A stretch of 64,000 nucleotides of DNA from the NCBI GenBank assembly GCA_033762315.1, contig JANRLS010000143.1, forward strand, positions 11,053 to 75,052, written 5' to 3'. Position 1 is the first letter of the stretch, and each line of letters starts with the position of its first letter. The DNA is from CAYLLN01 sp033762315. GTDB taxonomy: Bacteria > Planctomycetota > Planctomycetia > Pirellulales > Pirellulaceae. A program made the position numbers and the translations under genes. Below, piece after piece: positions 35,404 to 43,700 of this stretch. A model generated the notes under the pieces. It saw only the letters and a program-made list of their open reading frames with translations, did not search any database and had not been told where the DNA came from.

Positions 35404-36759
35404 ATGTCGGGCGCGTGGAAGTGGAGCGTGTGGTTGCTGGCGGGCCTCGCGTTTGGCTCGCTGGTGTGGGTCGGCGGCCAATCGCTCGCCCAGGTCAAGG
35501 CCAAGCCGAAAGTCAAGGGCAAAACCGCCACCACCAACCTGGCCGAGGAAGAGGCCAAGCGCGGGGAATGGTCGCGGTGGCGCGGTCCCAACGGCGATGG
35601 CATCTCGCTCGAAACAGGACTGCTCGACGAGTGGCCCTCGGATGGCCCGCCCCTTGCCTGGCGCGTCAAAGGACTCGGCAGCGGCTATGCCAGCATCTCC
35701 GTGGCCGGGGGCAAAATCTTCACGCTCGGCAAGAAGCAAGGCCGCACTAACCTGATCGCCCGCAGCGTGGCCGATGGCGCGCCAATTTGGGAAACGGCAG
35801 TCGGCGGCGGGGGCAATCCCAACTGCACGCCGACCGTCGATGGCGACCTGGTATTCGGCCTCACCCTTGGCGGCGATCTTTTCTGCTGCCAGGCCAGCGA
35901 TGGCGCGCTCGTCTGGTCGAAGAACTACGAGCGTGATTTTGGTGGGAAGATGATGTCTAGCTGGGGCTATAGCGAATCGCCGCTGATCGATGGGGACAAG
36001 CTCGTCTGCACTCCTGGCGGCGATTCGGCCCTGCTCGCCGCGCTCGACAAGAAAACCGGCAACACGATCTGGACCACACAAGTCCGCCAGGCCGACATCG
36101 GCCGCAAGGGGCAAGACGGCGCGGGCTATGCCTCGGTCGTCATCGGCAATTGCGGCGGCGTGAAGCAGTACATCACTCTCGTCGGTCGCGGCATCGTCAG
36201 CGTCGAGGCCGAATCGGGCAAGCCCCTTTGGTCGTACAACGGCGTCGCCAACGGCACGGCGAACATTCCCACGCCCATCGTGGCGGGCGACTATGTCTTC
36301 TGCTCCAGCGGCTATGGCACGGGCACGGCGCTGCTCAAAATCAACGGCGGAAGGTCGGGCTTTAGCGCGCAAGAGGTCTATTTCCTTTCGGCCAACAAAA
36401 TGCAGAACCACCACGGCGGCATGATTCAGAAAGACGGCTACGTCTATTGCGGCACCGGCCACAACGAAGGCTTTCCGCTGTGCATCGCCGGGCCAACCGG
36501 TGCCGATGCGTGGCGACCTGGCCGCGGCCCCGGCAGCGGGTCGGCCGCCATCGCCTATGCCGACGGGCATCTCTACTTCCGCTACGAAGACGCGACAATG
36601 GCCCTCATCGAAGCAACCCCCAAAGAGTTCAAGCTTAAGGGGCAATTCCGCATCGCCAGCCGCAACGACAAAAGCTGGCCCCACCCCGTCATCGCCGGCG
36701 GCAAGCTCTACCTTCGCGACCAGGACGAGCTGCTGTGCTACGATATTCGGAAGCAATAA
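35404..36759 (+). CDS. Exported PQQ-like beta-propeller protein
   Basis: The 451-residue protein has an N-terminal signal or anchor (VWLLAGLAFGSLVWVGGQSLA). Repeated propeller blades of the PQQ-dehydrogenase/BamB type follow (RGPNGDGISLETGLLDEWPSDGPP, WRVKGLGSGYASISVAGGKIFTLG, ALDKKTGNTIWTTQVRQ, VEAESGKPLWSYNGVANG). Such planctomycete proteins open with WSRWRGPNGDG and are secreted; none of the catalytic residues of PQQ enzymes can be assigned with confidence. ATG 35404 has GGGAG eight bases upstream. It may act as a binding scaffold in the periplasm. Confidence 0.88.
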   Translation: MSGAWKWSVWLLAGLAFGSLVWVGGQSLAQVKAKPKVKGKTATTNLAEEEAKRGEWSRWRGPNGDGISLETGLLDEWPSDGPPLAWRVKGLGSGYASISVAGGKIFTLGKKQGRTNLIARSVADGAPIWETAVGGGGNPNCTPTVDGDLVFGLTLGGDLFCCQASDGALVWSKNYERDFGGKMMSSWGYSESPLIDGDKLVCTPGGDSALLAALDKKTGNTIWTTQVRQADIGRKGQDGAGYASVVIGNCGGVKQYITLVGRGIVSVEAESGKPLWSYNGVANGTANIPTPIVAGDYVFCSSGYGTGTALLKINGGRSGFSAQEVYFLSANKMQNHHGGMIQKDGYVYCGTGHNEGFPLCIAGPTGADAWRPGRGPGSGSAAIAYADGHLYFRYEDATMALIEATPKEFKLKGQFRIASRNDKSWPHPVIAGGKLYLRDQDELLCYDIRKQ

Positions 36760-36770
36760 CAGCTTCGCTG

Positions 36771-36840
36771 AATGACCAATGACGAAATCCCAATGACCAA
36801 CTAGGCTGGGTTGGACCTTGGTGCTTTGTCATTGGTCATT
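36771..36840. repeat. 70-bp intergenic inverted repeat
   Basis: AATGACCAATGAC (36771-36783) and GTCATTGGTCATT (36828-36840) are perfect 13-base inverted arms. A further partial copy, CAATGACCAA (36791-36800), lies inside. The element sits 11 bp after the PQQ-propeller stop and 35 bp before the aldolase start. Its transcript would fold into a hairpin. I recall similar ATGACnAATGAC strings between genes in other planctomycetes, so this is probably one copy of a dispersed family. Confidence 0.7.
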
Positions 36841-36875
36841 TCCCTTCCCCACAGGGCCACCCCGCAAATAGTCCC

Positions 36876-37658
36876 ATGCATCGCTTCAAAGACCGCCTCT
36901 CCAAGGGCCAACTCTGCCGCATCTTTTGCGTTGGCCGGCTGATTCACCCCGCTGTGTTCGACCTACATGGCATGGTCGGCGGCTATCACGGCTTCTGGAT
37001 TGACCAGGAACATGCCGGCGTCACGTACGAGCAAGTCTGCCTGGCCGCCTGTGCCGGGCGGGCGAGCGGGCACGACAACTTTGTCCGCATGGCGATGACC
37101 AACTATGCCGACGCCACCTCTTTCCTCGAAGCCGGCGCTGGCGGCCTGATGGCGGCCCGCATCGAATCGGCCGCCCATGCGGAAGAGTTCATGCAGTGGG
37201 TCAAGTTCGCTCCCCGCGGCAGCCGCGGTCTCAACGGTAGCGGCTACGATGCGGGCTACGGCGCAAAGACGCTGCCGCAGCTTTCGGCCGACGCCAACCG
37301 CGACAACTTCGTCGCCATTCAGATCGAAACGCTCGGCGCTCTCGAAGAGTGCGAAAAGATTGCCGCCATCGACGGGGTCGATCTCTTGTTCGTCGGGCCG
37401 AGCGATCTCTCGCAGGTACTTGGCGTGCTGGCCCAGTGGGAAAGCCCCACGCTCTGGTCGGCCATCGAGCGCGTCGCCGCCGCGTGCAAAAAGCACGGCA
37501 AAAACTGGGCGACCATCGCCGTGAATCCCAAGTTCGCCCAGCGGGCCTACGACACCGGCTGCCGGATGCTCAGCTTCGGCATGGACATCGTCATGCTCCG
37601 CCGCGGTCTCGAAGCGACGCGGGCGAACTTTGGCACGCTGTTCGAGAAACCAGACTAA
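36876..37658 (+). CDS. HpcH/HpaI family aldolase/citrate lyase
   Basis: This is a 260-residue TIM-barrel class II aldolase of the HpcH/HpaI family, which cleaves or forms 2-keto-3-deoxy acids with a divalent metal. Signature segments are GFWIDQEHAGVTYEQ (metal Glu region and catalytic environment), AGAGGLMAARIESA, FVAIQIETLGALEE and DLLFVGPSDLSQVLG. The usual N-terminal opening, RLSKGQLCRIFCVGRLIHPAV, corresponds to the family's GxxxxG...P strand. The substrate is unknown. It overlaps nothing; the 13-base inverted repeat lies just upstream. Confidence 0.92.
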   Translation: MHRFKDRLSKGQLCRIFCVGRLIHPAVFDLHGMVGGYHGFWIDQEHAGVTYEQVCLAACAGRASGHDNFVRMAMTNYADATSFLEAGAGGLMAARIESAAHAEEFMQWVKFAPRGSRGLNGSGYDAGYGAKTLPQLSADANRDNFVAIQIETLGALEECEKIAAIDGVDLLFVGPSDLSQVLGVLAQWESPTLWSAIERVAAACKKHGKNWATIAVNPKFAQRAYDTGCRMLSFGMDIVMLRRGLEATRANFGTLFEKPD

Positions 37659-37664
37659 GTCGAA

Positions 37665-38438
37665 TCACGATATTGCAACGTAGATGGCGGCGAGAAACAG
37701 GGCCGCGCCGTGCAGGATGGTGGCCATCGCGACGACGACTCCCGTCCAGTGGAATACGTCGCGCTTCTCCGCCGCGAATAGGTCGATCAAGCCGCAAATC
37801 GGCCCGCCCCACAGGCCGGCAAACAACAAGATCGCGGGCATGAAATAGAACCATGCCAGATTGTCGCGCGCCACTTCCATCCCCACGACCTGGATGATGG
37901 CCATGCCCGTCGCCATCCACAAAGCAGCTATAGCGAACATCCAGAAGACGATGCGCCATCGCAGGGGTTGGCGAACATGCCAGGCGGCGAGAAGACTGAT
38001 CCCCACGACCAGCGCCATGCAGACAGCACCGACCAGCGTCTGATTTAAGGGCCAATCCTTGAGCCACCGTTCTCCAACAATTTCTATGAAATACACCCCG
38101 GCATACAGGAGCAGCCAGTGTCCCGGCTGCGACGGAAACCCGGGCTGTCGGCGAACGAGGCGAAACAGCGCGAGGCCAATGCCCGCCAAGGCAGCCCCGT
38201 AGGCCGGCGCGGCCGCGAAGGCAATCATCCGTTGCAACCACATTCTGCGAAACAGTTGCAGCGGTAGGAACATCTCCTCCTGCATCGCCGCAGTCGGCAA
38301 GGGGAAAACCGCTCCCAGCGCCGCGAGGGCAATCGCCGTCGCGGTGGTCCACAACAGCAAGTGCGCGATCCCCAACCGATTCGCCGGCGCGGCGGGCAAG
38401 TCGGGCGCAGGTTCGAGTGGCGGCGCGGCATCGGTCAT
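37665..38438 (-). CDS. Multi-pass membrane protein of unknown function
   Basis: No family is recognised. The 257-residue product has a Pro/Ala-rich N-terminal tail and about seven hydrophobic segments, among them LLLWTTATAIALAALGAVFP, AFAAAPAYGAALAGIGLALF, WLLLYAGVYFIEIVG, LVGAVCMALVVGISLLAAW, IVFWMFAIAALWMATGMAI, FYFMPAILLFAGLWGG and GVVVAMATILHGAALFLAAIY. It converges on the aldolase gene with only 6 bp between stops. ATG 38438 starts the open frame; no strong ribosome site was seen. Confidence 0.7.
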   Translation of the reverse strand: MTDAAPPLEPAPDLPAAPANRLGIAHLLLWTTATAIALAALGAVFPLPTAAMQEEMFLPLQLFRRMWLQRMIAFAAAPAYGAALAGIGLALFRLVRRQPGFPSQPGHWLLLYAGVYFIEIVGERWLKDWPLNQTLVGAVCMALVVGISLLAAWHVRQPLRWRIVFWMFAIAALWMATGMAIIQVVGMEVARDNLAWFYFMPAILLFAGLWGGPICGLIDLFAAEKRDVFHWTGVVVAMATILHGAALFLAAIYVAIS

Positions 38439-38585
38439 GCCCGCCAGTCTAAAGGAGGACTAGCGGCCTGGGAACAAAGCTGCCGATCTTGTCCGCCGCT
38501 ATCGCTCGCACGAACCGCAACCTCGCGCGAACTGCTGGTCACTCAGGGCCTGAGTGATTTACTTTGACGTGCTGCGCAGTCTGGC

Positions 38586-39704
38586 CTACTTCTTCGCATA
38601 CGCCAGAGCCAGCAGGGCGTAGCCGCTGACGAGGCTGGCGTCCCCCTCCATCCACTTGGCGTTGTCGTTCACGAAGCTGCCGTCGTCGCGCTGCCGGCTG
38701 GCGAGCTCGTCGATCAGTTCCTTGCGCCAATCATGCGACACCCCCTTGGCATCGACCAGCCTGTCTTCGCCGACGGCGGACAGGGCCTTGGCCATGGTCT
38801 GGTAGTAGTAGAAGAGGCCCGCCGTTCCCATGCCGGGGTTGTTGTCCAGGTCGTAGTTCTTCTTCAGCCAGCCGAGGGCCGCTTTGACGCGCGGGTCGTC
38901 GTGCTTCACGCCGGCATAGATCATGCTCTTCAGGCCGGCATAGGTCATCGAGCCGTAGCTCCGCAGGCCGCCGGTCGCTTCGTCCACGCCCGCCTGGCTG
39001 ACGCCCCCCAGGGCCGGCGTGTAGTAGAAGCCGCCGTCGTTCACTTTGGCCGCGAACGGCATCGTGTTGGCCGGCGACTCGAGATTCTGGCAACGACTGA
39101 CGAAGACGAGAGCCCGCTGCATCGCCTCGCTATTCGGTTCGTTGCCGGCCGCCTTGAGTGCATCAACCAGGAAGGCGGTGTTAGAGAGGTCGGGCCGGTC
39201 GCCGGTGCGGCCATAGCCCGCCCCGCCGTATTGCACCGCCTCGGCGGTGGTCTTGCCATCTCCCCCCCACTGGGTGGCCTTGATGAAGGCGTCCGCCTTT
39301 TTGATAAGGGCGTCGTACTTGCCGCCGCGGTTGGCTTCTTTGAAGGTCATCAGCGCGAGGCACGTTTCGTAGTTCTTGTGGTTCCCTTCGCCGTAGATGC
39401 CGCCATCCTCGTGGACGAACCCTTCGAGATACTTCAGGGCCTTGGCGACGACCGGATCTTCTGGCGAGCGGCCATGCTTGAGCAGGCCCGTCGCGACGAG
39501 GCCCGTCACCGCCGGGCCGGCCTGGGCGTTGAACGACCCGTCGGCCGCTTGAGCTTTGGTGCCGAGAAAACCGACAGCCTTGTCGATCATCTGCTCGAAC
39601 TTCTTGTTCGTCGCGTCATCGGCTGCGGGCAGGGCCGAGCCGCAGAGCAACACGACCACGATGCAACCGGCGGCCGAAATTGCCCGGCGAGAAGAGCGCA
39701 ACAT
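38586..39704 (-). CDS. Secreted prenyltransferase/squalene-oxidase repeat protein
   Basis: The 372-residue protein has a signal peptide (ISAAGCIVVVLLCGSALPAAD) and the alpha/alpha-toroid repeats of terpene cyclases and prenyltransferases (GSFNAQAGPAVTGLVATGLL, DGGIYGEGNHKNYETCLALMTFKEA, GLRSYGSMTYAGLKSMIYAG, QRDDGSFVNDNAKWM). The catalytic DxDD of squalene-hopene cyclases and the zinc ligands of protein prenyltransferases are not evident, so it is more likely a binding protein than a cyclase. ATG 39704 places the signal peptide at the N-terminus. Relatives are frequent in planctomycetes with no proven role. Confidence 0.82.
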   Translation of the reverse strand: MLRSSRRAISAAGCIVVVLLCGSALPAADDATNKKFEQMIDKAVGFLGTKAQAADGSFNAQAGPAVTGLVATGLLKHGRSPEDPVVAKALKYLEGFVHEDGGIYGEGNHKNYETCLALMTFKEANRGGKYDALIKKADAFIKATQWGGDGKTTAEAVQYGGAGYGRTGDRPDLSNTAFLVDALKAAGNEPNSEAMQRALVFVSRCQNLESPANTMPFAAKVNDGGFYYTPALGGVSQAGVDEATGGLRSYGSMTYAGLKSMIYAGVKHDDPRVKAALGWLKKNYDLDNNPGMGTAGLFYYYQTMAKALSAVGEDRLVDAKGVSHDWRKELIDELASRQRDDGSFVNDNAKWMEGDASLVSGYALLALAYAKK

Positions 39705-39785
39705 GCGAAAGGACTCCAAATCGAACAGGGTTTGACTCAAGATTCCGCGGAAACACGAAGCAACCGTTATGCCAGAATTTCCACG

Positions 39786-39971
39786 TTACGGCTCAGGGAC
39801 TCCAAGGTCGCGGCAGATTTTCCGCGCGAGAAAGTCATTGATTTCCCGATGACGAGGAATTGACGACGTGCGGTTATTGGCCGGATTGAGGTAAATGGTG
39901 TGTCGCGCCCCCTCTCGCAAGAAAGCACAACCCCAGGACTCCAAATGGCGAATTAGCTCCTGCCGTTTCAT
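39786..39971 (-). CDS. hicA: HicA toxin
   Basis: This is a 61-residue HicA-type double-stranded-RNA-binding-fold mRNA interferase. Motifs: KRQELIRHLESWGCAFLREG, then catalytic-type His in ARHTIYLNPANN, and SIPRHREINDFLARKICRDLG. HicA cleaves mRNA and is neutralised by HicB. ATG 39971 overlaps the hicB stop by four bases (ATGA), typical of translational coupling. The frame stays open for 74 codons upstream through hicB in another reading frame, which is coincidental. Confidence 0.9.
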   Translation of the reverse strand: MKRQELIRHLESWGCAFLREGARHTIYLNPANNRTSSIPRHREINDFLARKICRDLGVPEP

Positions 39972-40186
39972 GGCTCGGCCAGCACCAACCGCTCCTTCGA
40001 ATACGCTTGCCCCGCGAGAGAGCGTTCCGCCAATTCCCGATTCGCGTTCAGGATCAAAGCCACCGCCTCGTGCAGGTTTTCGCGGGCCTCTTCCAGCGTG
40101 TCGCCTTGCGTATTTGCGCCAGGCAATTCCTCGACGAAGGCAACGTAGCCTTCCGAGACCTTTAGAAAGACGGCTGTGAAATCCAT
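39968..40186 (-). CDS. hicB: HicB antitoxin
   Basis: This is a 72-residue HicB with the degraded RNase-H-like fold (FTAVFLKVSEGYVAFVEELPGANTQGDTLEEARENLHEAVALIL). It ends soon after that fold, with no room for a separate helix-turn-helix or ribbon-helix-helix DNA-binding domain, so promoter autoregulation may be weak or absent. It lies upstream of hicA, the reverse of the classic hicA-hicB order. The 4-base overlap with hicA implies one transcript. Confidence 0.9.
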   Translation of the reverse strand: MDFTAVFLKVSEGYVAFVEELPGANTQGDTLEEARENLHEAVALILNANRELAERSLAGQAYSKERLVLAEP

Positions 40187-40227
40187 ACACCAATTCTCTG
40201 CCGTGCGACGCTGGAAGTCAAACTCAC

Positions 40228-40515
40228 CTATTCCATCACCGCCAGGATGTCGTCTTCCTTCAAAATCAACACTTCCTCCCCCGCGACCTTGATCTCCGTG
40301 CCGGCCCAGGTCGAAAACAGCACGCGGTCCCCTTCGCGAACCGTGCAGGGAACTCGCCGGCCATCGGCCAACAGCGGGCCGTCGCCAACCGACAGCACCC
40401 GCCCCTGCTGCGGCTTCTCTTTGGCCGAGTCGGGCAGCACGATGCCCCCGGCAGTGCGGGCCTCGGATTGCAGGCGTTTGACGACCACTTTGTCGCCGAG
40501 GGGAACCACTTTCAT
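40228..40515 (-). CDS. groES: Co-chaperonin GroES
   Basis: This is a 95-residue GroES. It begins MKVVPLGDKVVVKRLQSEA and carries the mobile-loop stretch ARTAGGIVLPDSAKEKPQQGRVLSVG, with normal DGDRVLF-like and GTEIKVAGEEVLILKEDDILAV segments. No groEL lies on either side, so the gene is either a second copy or separated from its partner. It lies 41 bp upstream of hicB on the same strand. No CIRCE-like inverted repeat was seen upstream. Confidence 0.93.
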   Translation of the reverse strand: MKVVPLGDKVVVKRLQSEARTAGGIVLPDSAKEKPQQGRVLSVGDGPLLADGRRVPCTVREGDRVLFSTWAGTEIKVAGEEVLILKEDDILAVME

Positions 40516-41038
40516 CGGGCGGGCCTTTCGGAGGGGGGATTCAGGTAGGACGCGAATTCTCCCACGCTAGCACCGTCGCCGCAAGCGCCGCCAAGATGTC
40601 GCGGGGTCGCACTGGCCACCCTGCCGAGCAGGGGTTGAATCTCGAAATTGTTCATCCTCCATCCCCCCCTATCCCCCGTTATGCGGCCAACTGAGCAGGG
40701 GCAAAAAATGCTGGATTAGCGTGAACTTTGTTACTCATTGCTAATTATAAACCATTGACATAAATAGACTTATAGAATTTTCAGTTTCGCCATCCACCCC
40801 CTGTTCACCCGCGCCACTGCGCAGGCCCTAACCGGGGGATTTATTCCATCGTACTCCATCGTCATCCGCCGCCTCGCCTCGATCTCACGCTTAAGTCGTT
40901 CCCGCGATCCTCTTCGATACCGCAGTGCGAAACCCCAGCGACTAGACCACCGCCACTTGCCGCCAAACCGTAATTCTACCGCTCCCCTTTGACTAGTCTG
41001 GTCACGGGCCGGCGATAAAAATTTTTCCGCAAACAGCT
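40516..41038. other. Gene-free spacer, partly A+T-rich
   Basis: About 520 bases have no supportable gene. The stretch near 40715-40790 is clearly richer in A and T than the rest of the window and contains TTGACA at 40755-40760, but no -10 box lies at proper spacing. An open minus-strand frame crosses 40770-41038, but it is the out-of-frame tail of the decayed gene beyond its natural stop. The base composition points to acquired or decaying DNA. Confidence 0.5.
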
Positions 41039-41569
41039 TTACTCCCCCGGATTCTCCAGCAACACCCGCAGCCTGTCGGCCAATTCGCGGGGCAGCCGCG
41101 GCTGCCAGGTGGCGTCGATCAGACCCGACGCCTATCAAATCCTGCAGGTGAACCCGGTCCTTGAGCCGATGCGAGGTCCGCTTTATCCGCACCAGCGGTT
41201 CTAGCGCCAGGACCGAAAATGTCGTCGGCCGGTCGGCTTCGGTCAGCTCGGGGGCGAGCGGATCATCGGCCTGCACCTGCTCCCCGACGAAAGTGATCTG
41301 AATCGCCTCGCTGGGCTTCGCTTGGGGATGATCCAGAAAGGGCGTCACGCCAAAGGTTTGCGCCGGAACAAACCCGGTCTTTTACGGGGCCGCGGTCGCT
41401 GCCGCAGCAAATCGACCTCCCGCGTGTTGCGAACCACCCCCTGATCGGCAAGGCCGACACACTCCGCGATGGCATTGCCGCCAATTACTGCATAGGGAAA
41501 CCCGGCGGAGTCCAGGGTGGCAGCGGCCCGCTCCAGTCGCTCGCGAACGGTCTCCACGGCGCGGGTCAT
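41039..41569 (-). pseudogene. Decayed nucleotidyltransferase-fold gene
   Basis: Three minus-strand frames carry consecutive parts of one protein. The first (from 41569) reads MTRAVETVRERLERAAATLD, FPYAVIGGNAIAECVGL and RNTREVDLL, the start of a planctomycete nucleotidyltransferase-like family. After about 41405 the sense moves to another frame: GFVPAQTFGVTPFLDHPQAK, then AIQITFVGEQVQ, LALEPLVRIKRTSHRLKDRV and HLQDLIGVG. Near 41133 one extra base shifts it again to LIDATWQPRLPRELADRLRV, ending at TAA 41039. At least two frameshifts, plus loss of about 15-20 residues in the middle, make it non-functional. It neighbours hicBA. Confidence 0.8.
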
Positions 41570-41675
41570 CCTTGCCCAGAGGGCCTCGTGGTGATCGAAG
41601 TCGCCATCGATCTCCCTTACACGCTCCGCCGGTGAATTCCCAAAGGCTCGTGGTGCCCTGGCCCTAGTAGGGGGC

Positions 41676-41691
41676 GCCCCGATATCGGGGC
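41676..41691. repeat. 16-base perfect palindrome
   Basis: GCCCCGATATCGGGGC is perfectly self-complementary, 27 bp after the stop of the minus-strand esterase gene at 41718. It could form a stem in the esterase mRNA 3' end; no T-run follows in that direction, so a terminator is not supported. Confidence 0.5.
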
Positions 41692-41717
41692 CCGGCCGCT
41701 TGGTTCGGCCCGCCCGA

Positions 41718-42692
41718 TCAGCGCTTCAGGGGATGCTTCTGAAAGAACTCCCACATCAGATCGTTGGCCGAAATGTCCTGGGTCGATTTGCCGAGGAACG
41801 CCACAACTGGCTCCTGCCCCGGCCAGGTGTGGCCGCCGTTCTCGATCTCAATGAGCACCACTTCGCTGTCGTCCTTGCCGCCCCCCCACGTCTTCCGGGT
41901 CGTTCGCATGCCGTCGCTGGCCGTGTCCGGCAGATTCTCGATCCTAGGCTCTGGCTCGCAGCCGTTGGCCTTCACCCAGCTTTGGATTGTGTGTTCGACC
42001 GACCGGAACTCGGTCACCCCCTTCCTACCGAACGCGCCTTTGCCGAAGCCCCCCTTCAGCGGCGCGAATTCGTCCGCCGTGCCGTGAAAGTGCATCACCG
42101 ACACGGCCCGCTGCGCGCGGGGCGCGTCCATCATCAGCGGCCCGCCGACCGGCGCGATGGCGGCGATGCGGTCGCTCAACTCGGACGCGACGTAGTGCGC
42201 CATGATGCCGCCGTTGGAAAGACCGGTGGCGAAGACGCGCGCGGAATCCACGTTCGCGACGGTGGCGAGGTCATCGAGCACCGCGCGAGTGAAACCCACG
42301 TCGTCGATTTTCTTCTCCATTGCATGGCCGCAGCATCCGCCGCCATTGAATGTCAGCAAGGCATTGTTTAGCGCACCCGTTCCGTAGGGATACACGACCA
42401 GGAAACCCGCCGTGTCGGCCTTGGTGTTCAACCCGCTGAGGCGAACCATGCTGGCCGGATTGCCGCCGCCGCCGTGGAAAGCGATCACCACGGGGGTCGC
42501 CCGCTGGTCGTCGTATTCCTGGGGGACATACACCAGGTATCGCCGCTCGACATCGCCAACCTGCACGGTGCGAGTATGGTCTCCCGGCACCAATCGCGCG
42601 GGTTTCGGTGCAGCTGTCCGTTCCTGTGCGTGGCCGGCAACCAACAACAAGCCCCAGCTCACACTGGCGAGCACCACGGCGAATTTTGACAC
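41718..42692 (-). CDS. Secreted PHB-depolymerase-type esterase (LpqC-like)
   Basis: The 324-residue alpha/beta hydrolase has a signal peptide (FAVVLASVSWGLLLVAGHAQ). Features: YLVYVPQEYDDQ, oxyanion loop FHGGGGNPASM, CCGHAMEKKIDDVGF, nucleophile Ser159 in GLSNGG, Asp207 in HGTADEFAP, and His288 in GGHTWPG. The start is GTG 42692, with GGAGG six bases upstream; a longer open frame upstream has no coding character. The family includes polyhydroxybutyrate depolymerases and feruloyl/acetylxylan esterases; which one applies cannot be decided. It is divergent from the DUF1080 gene, with about 265 bp between. Confidence 0.9.
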   Translation of the reverse strand: MSKFAVVLASVSWGLLLVAGHAQERTAAPKPARLVPGDHTRTVQVGDVERRYLVYVPQEYDDQRATPVVIAFHGGGGNPASMVRLSGLNTKADTAGFLVVYPYGTGALNNALLTFNGGGCCGHAMEKKIDDVGFTRAVLDDLATVANVDSARVFATGLSNGGIMAHYVASELSDRIAAIAPVGGPLMMDAPRAQRAVSVMHFHGTADEFAPLKGGFGKGAFGRKGVTEFRSVEHTIQSWVKANGCEPEPRIENLPDTASDGMRTTRKTWGGGKDDSEVVLIEIENGGHTWPGQEPVVAFLGKSTQDISANDLMWEFFQKHPLKR

Positions 42693-42957
42693 CTTACACC
42701 TCCAGTCACTGAATGTAGTTCTTCTTCCGATACCCCAGTGGGCGGGAGTCGGTTTCACCCCTATCCCCCAAATCCCTCCGAAAGAGCCGGGGCGGAAACT
42801 CCGCCGGGTCCTCCGATCTTGCTTCCCGCTCGCGTGTAGTCGAGTCGCCCGGTCGCCAGGCGTCCAGGCTGGCCAAAGCGCCTGCCCCTCTCCCAACCGG
42901 CCCCGGTTCTGCTTATCGTGAGTGGGAATCGAAAAACACCCTCTCCGGAGATTCCTC

Positions 42958-43683
42958 ATGCCGCGCTGCCTGTCGCTCGTGTTACTGCTCGTTCCCAGTC
43001 TCGCCGGGGCCGAAACGGTGGCCACGCCGCCGGAGCCGTCCGGCATGAAGCAACTCTTCAATGGCAAAGACCTGACCGGCTGGGACGGCGATCCGAAGCT
43101 CTGGAGCGTCAAGGACGGCGTGATCCACGGCGAAACGACCGCTGAAAACCCCGCCAAGGGAAACACCTTCCTGATTTGCCAGGAAGGATCGCTCAAGGAT
43201 TTCGACCTTAGGCTCTCGTTTCGCTGCAACGCGACGAACAACTCGGGCATCCAATATCGCTCGAAGCACCTCACCGAGAAGGCGAGCAACAACTGGGTCG
43301 TCGCCGGCTATCAACACGAACTGCGAAACGAGATGAAGTTCCCCAATGTCGCCGGCTTCATTTATGACGAAAAAGGGGGCCGCGGCCGGCTCTGCCTCGT
43401 CGGCGAAAAAGCCACCTGGACCTCCGAAGGGAAAAAGGTCGCCGACGAGAAGCTCATCACCGAAGCCGAGTATCAAAAGCTCTTTAAGCTGGACGATTGG
43501 AACGACGTGGTCATCATCGCCAAGGGAAACCGCATTCAGCACTTTTTGAACGGCCGGCAAATCCTGGAATTCACCGACGAGCACCCCGAAAAGGCTCTCG
43601 CCTCGGGGATCATTGCCGTGCAACTGCACGCCGGCAAGCCGATGTTCGCCGAGTTCAAGAACATCCGACTGAAGGCGGAGTAG
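42958..43683 (+). CDS. Secreted DUF1080 (3-keto-disaccharide hydrolase-like) protein
   Basis: The 241-residue product has a signal peptide (CLSLVLLLVPSLAGAE). The DUF1080 jelly-roll follows: GMKQLFNGKDLTGWDGDPKLW, VKDGVIHGETT, FDLRLSFRCNATNNSGIQYR, WNDVVIIAKGNRIQHFLNGR and the end SGIIAVQLHAGKPMFAEFKNIRL. Related proteins cleave 3-keto-glycosides; many planctomycete members are uncharacterised. ATG 42958 has GGAG seven bases upstream. It converges on the double-esterase gene, 17 bp apart. Confidence 0.92.
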   Translation: MPRCLSLVLLLVPSLAGAETVATPPEPSGMKQLFNGKDLTGWDGDPKLWSVKDGVIHGETTAENPAKGNTFLICQEGSLKDFDLRLSFRCNATNNSGIQYRSKHLTEKASNNWVVAGYQHELRNEMKFPNVAGFIYDEKGGRGRLCLVGEKATWTSEGKKVADEKLITEAEYQKLFKLDDWNDVVIIAKGNRIQHFLNGRQILEFTDEHPEKALASGIIAVQLHAGKPMFAEFKNIRLKAE

Positions 43684-43700
43684 CGCTTGTCGGGTCGCTG

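Noticed and set aside
40755..40783. TTGACA at 40755-40760 in the A+T-rich spacer as a promoter.
   Set aside because: The nearest -10-like strings are only about 10-12 bases away and none lies at 16-18 bases.
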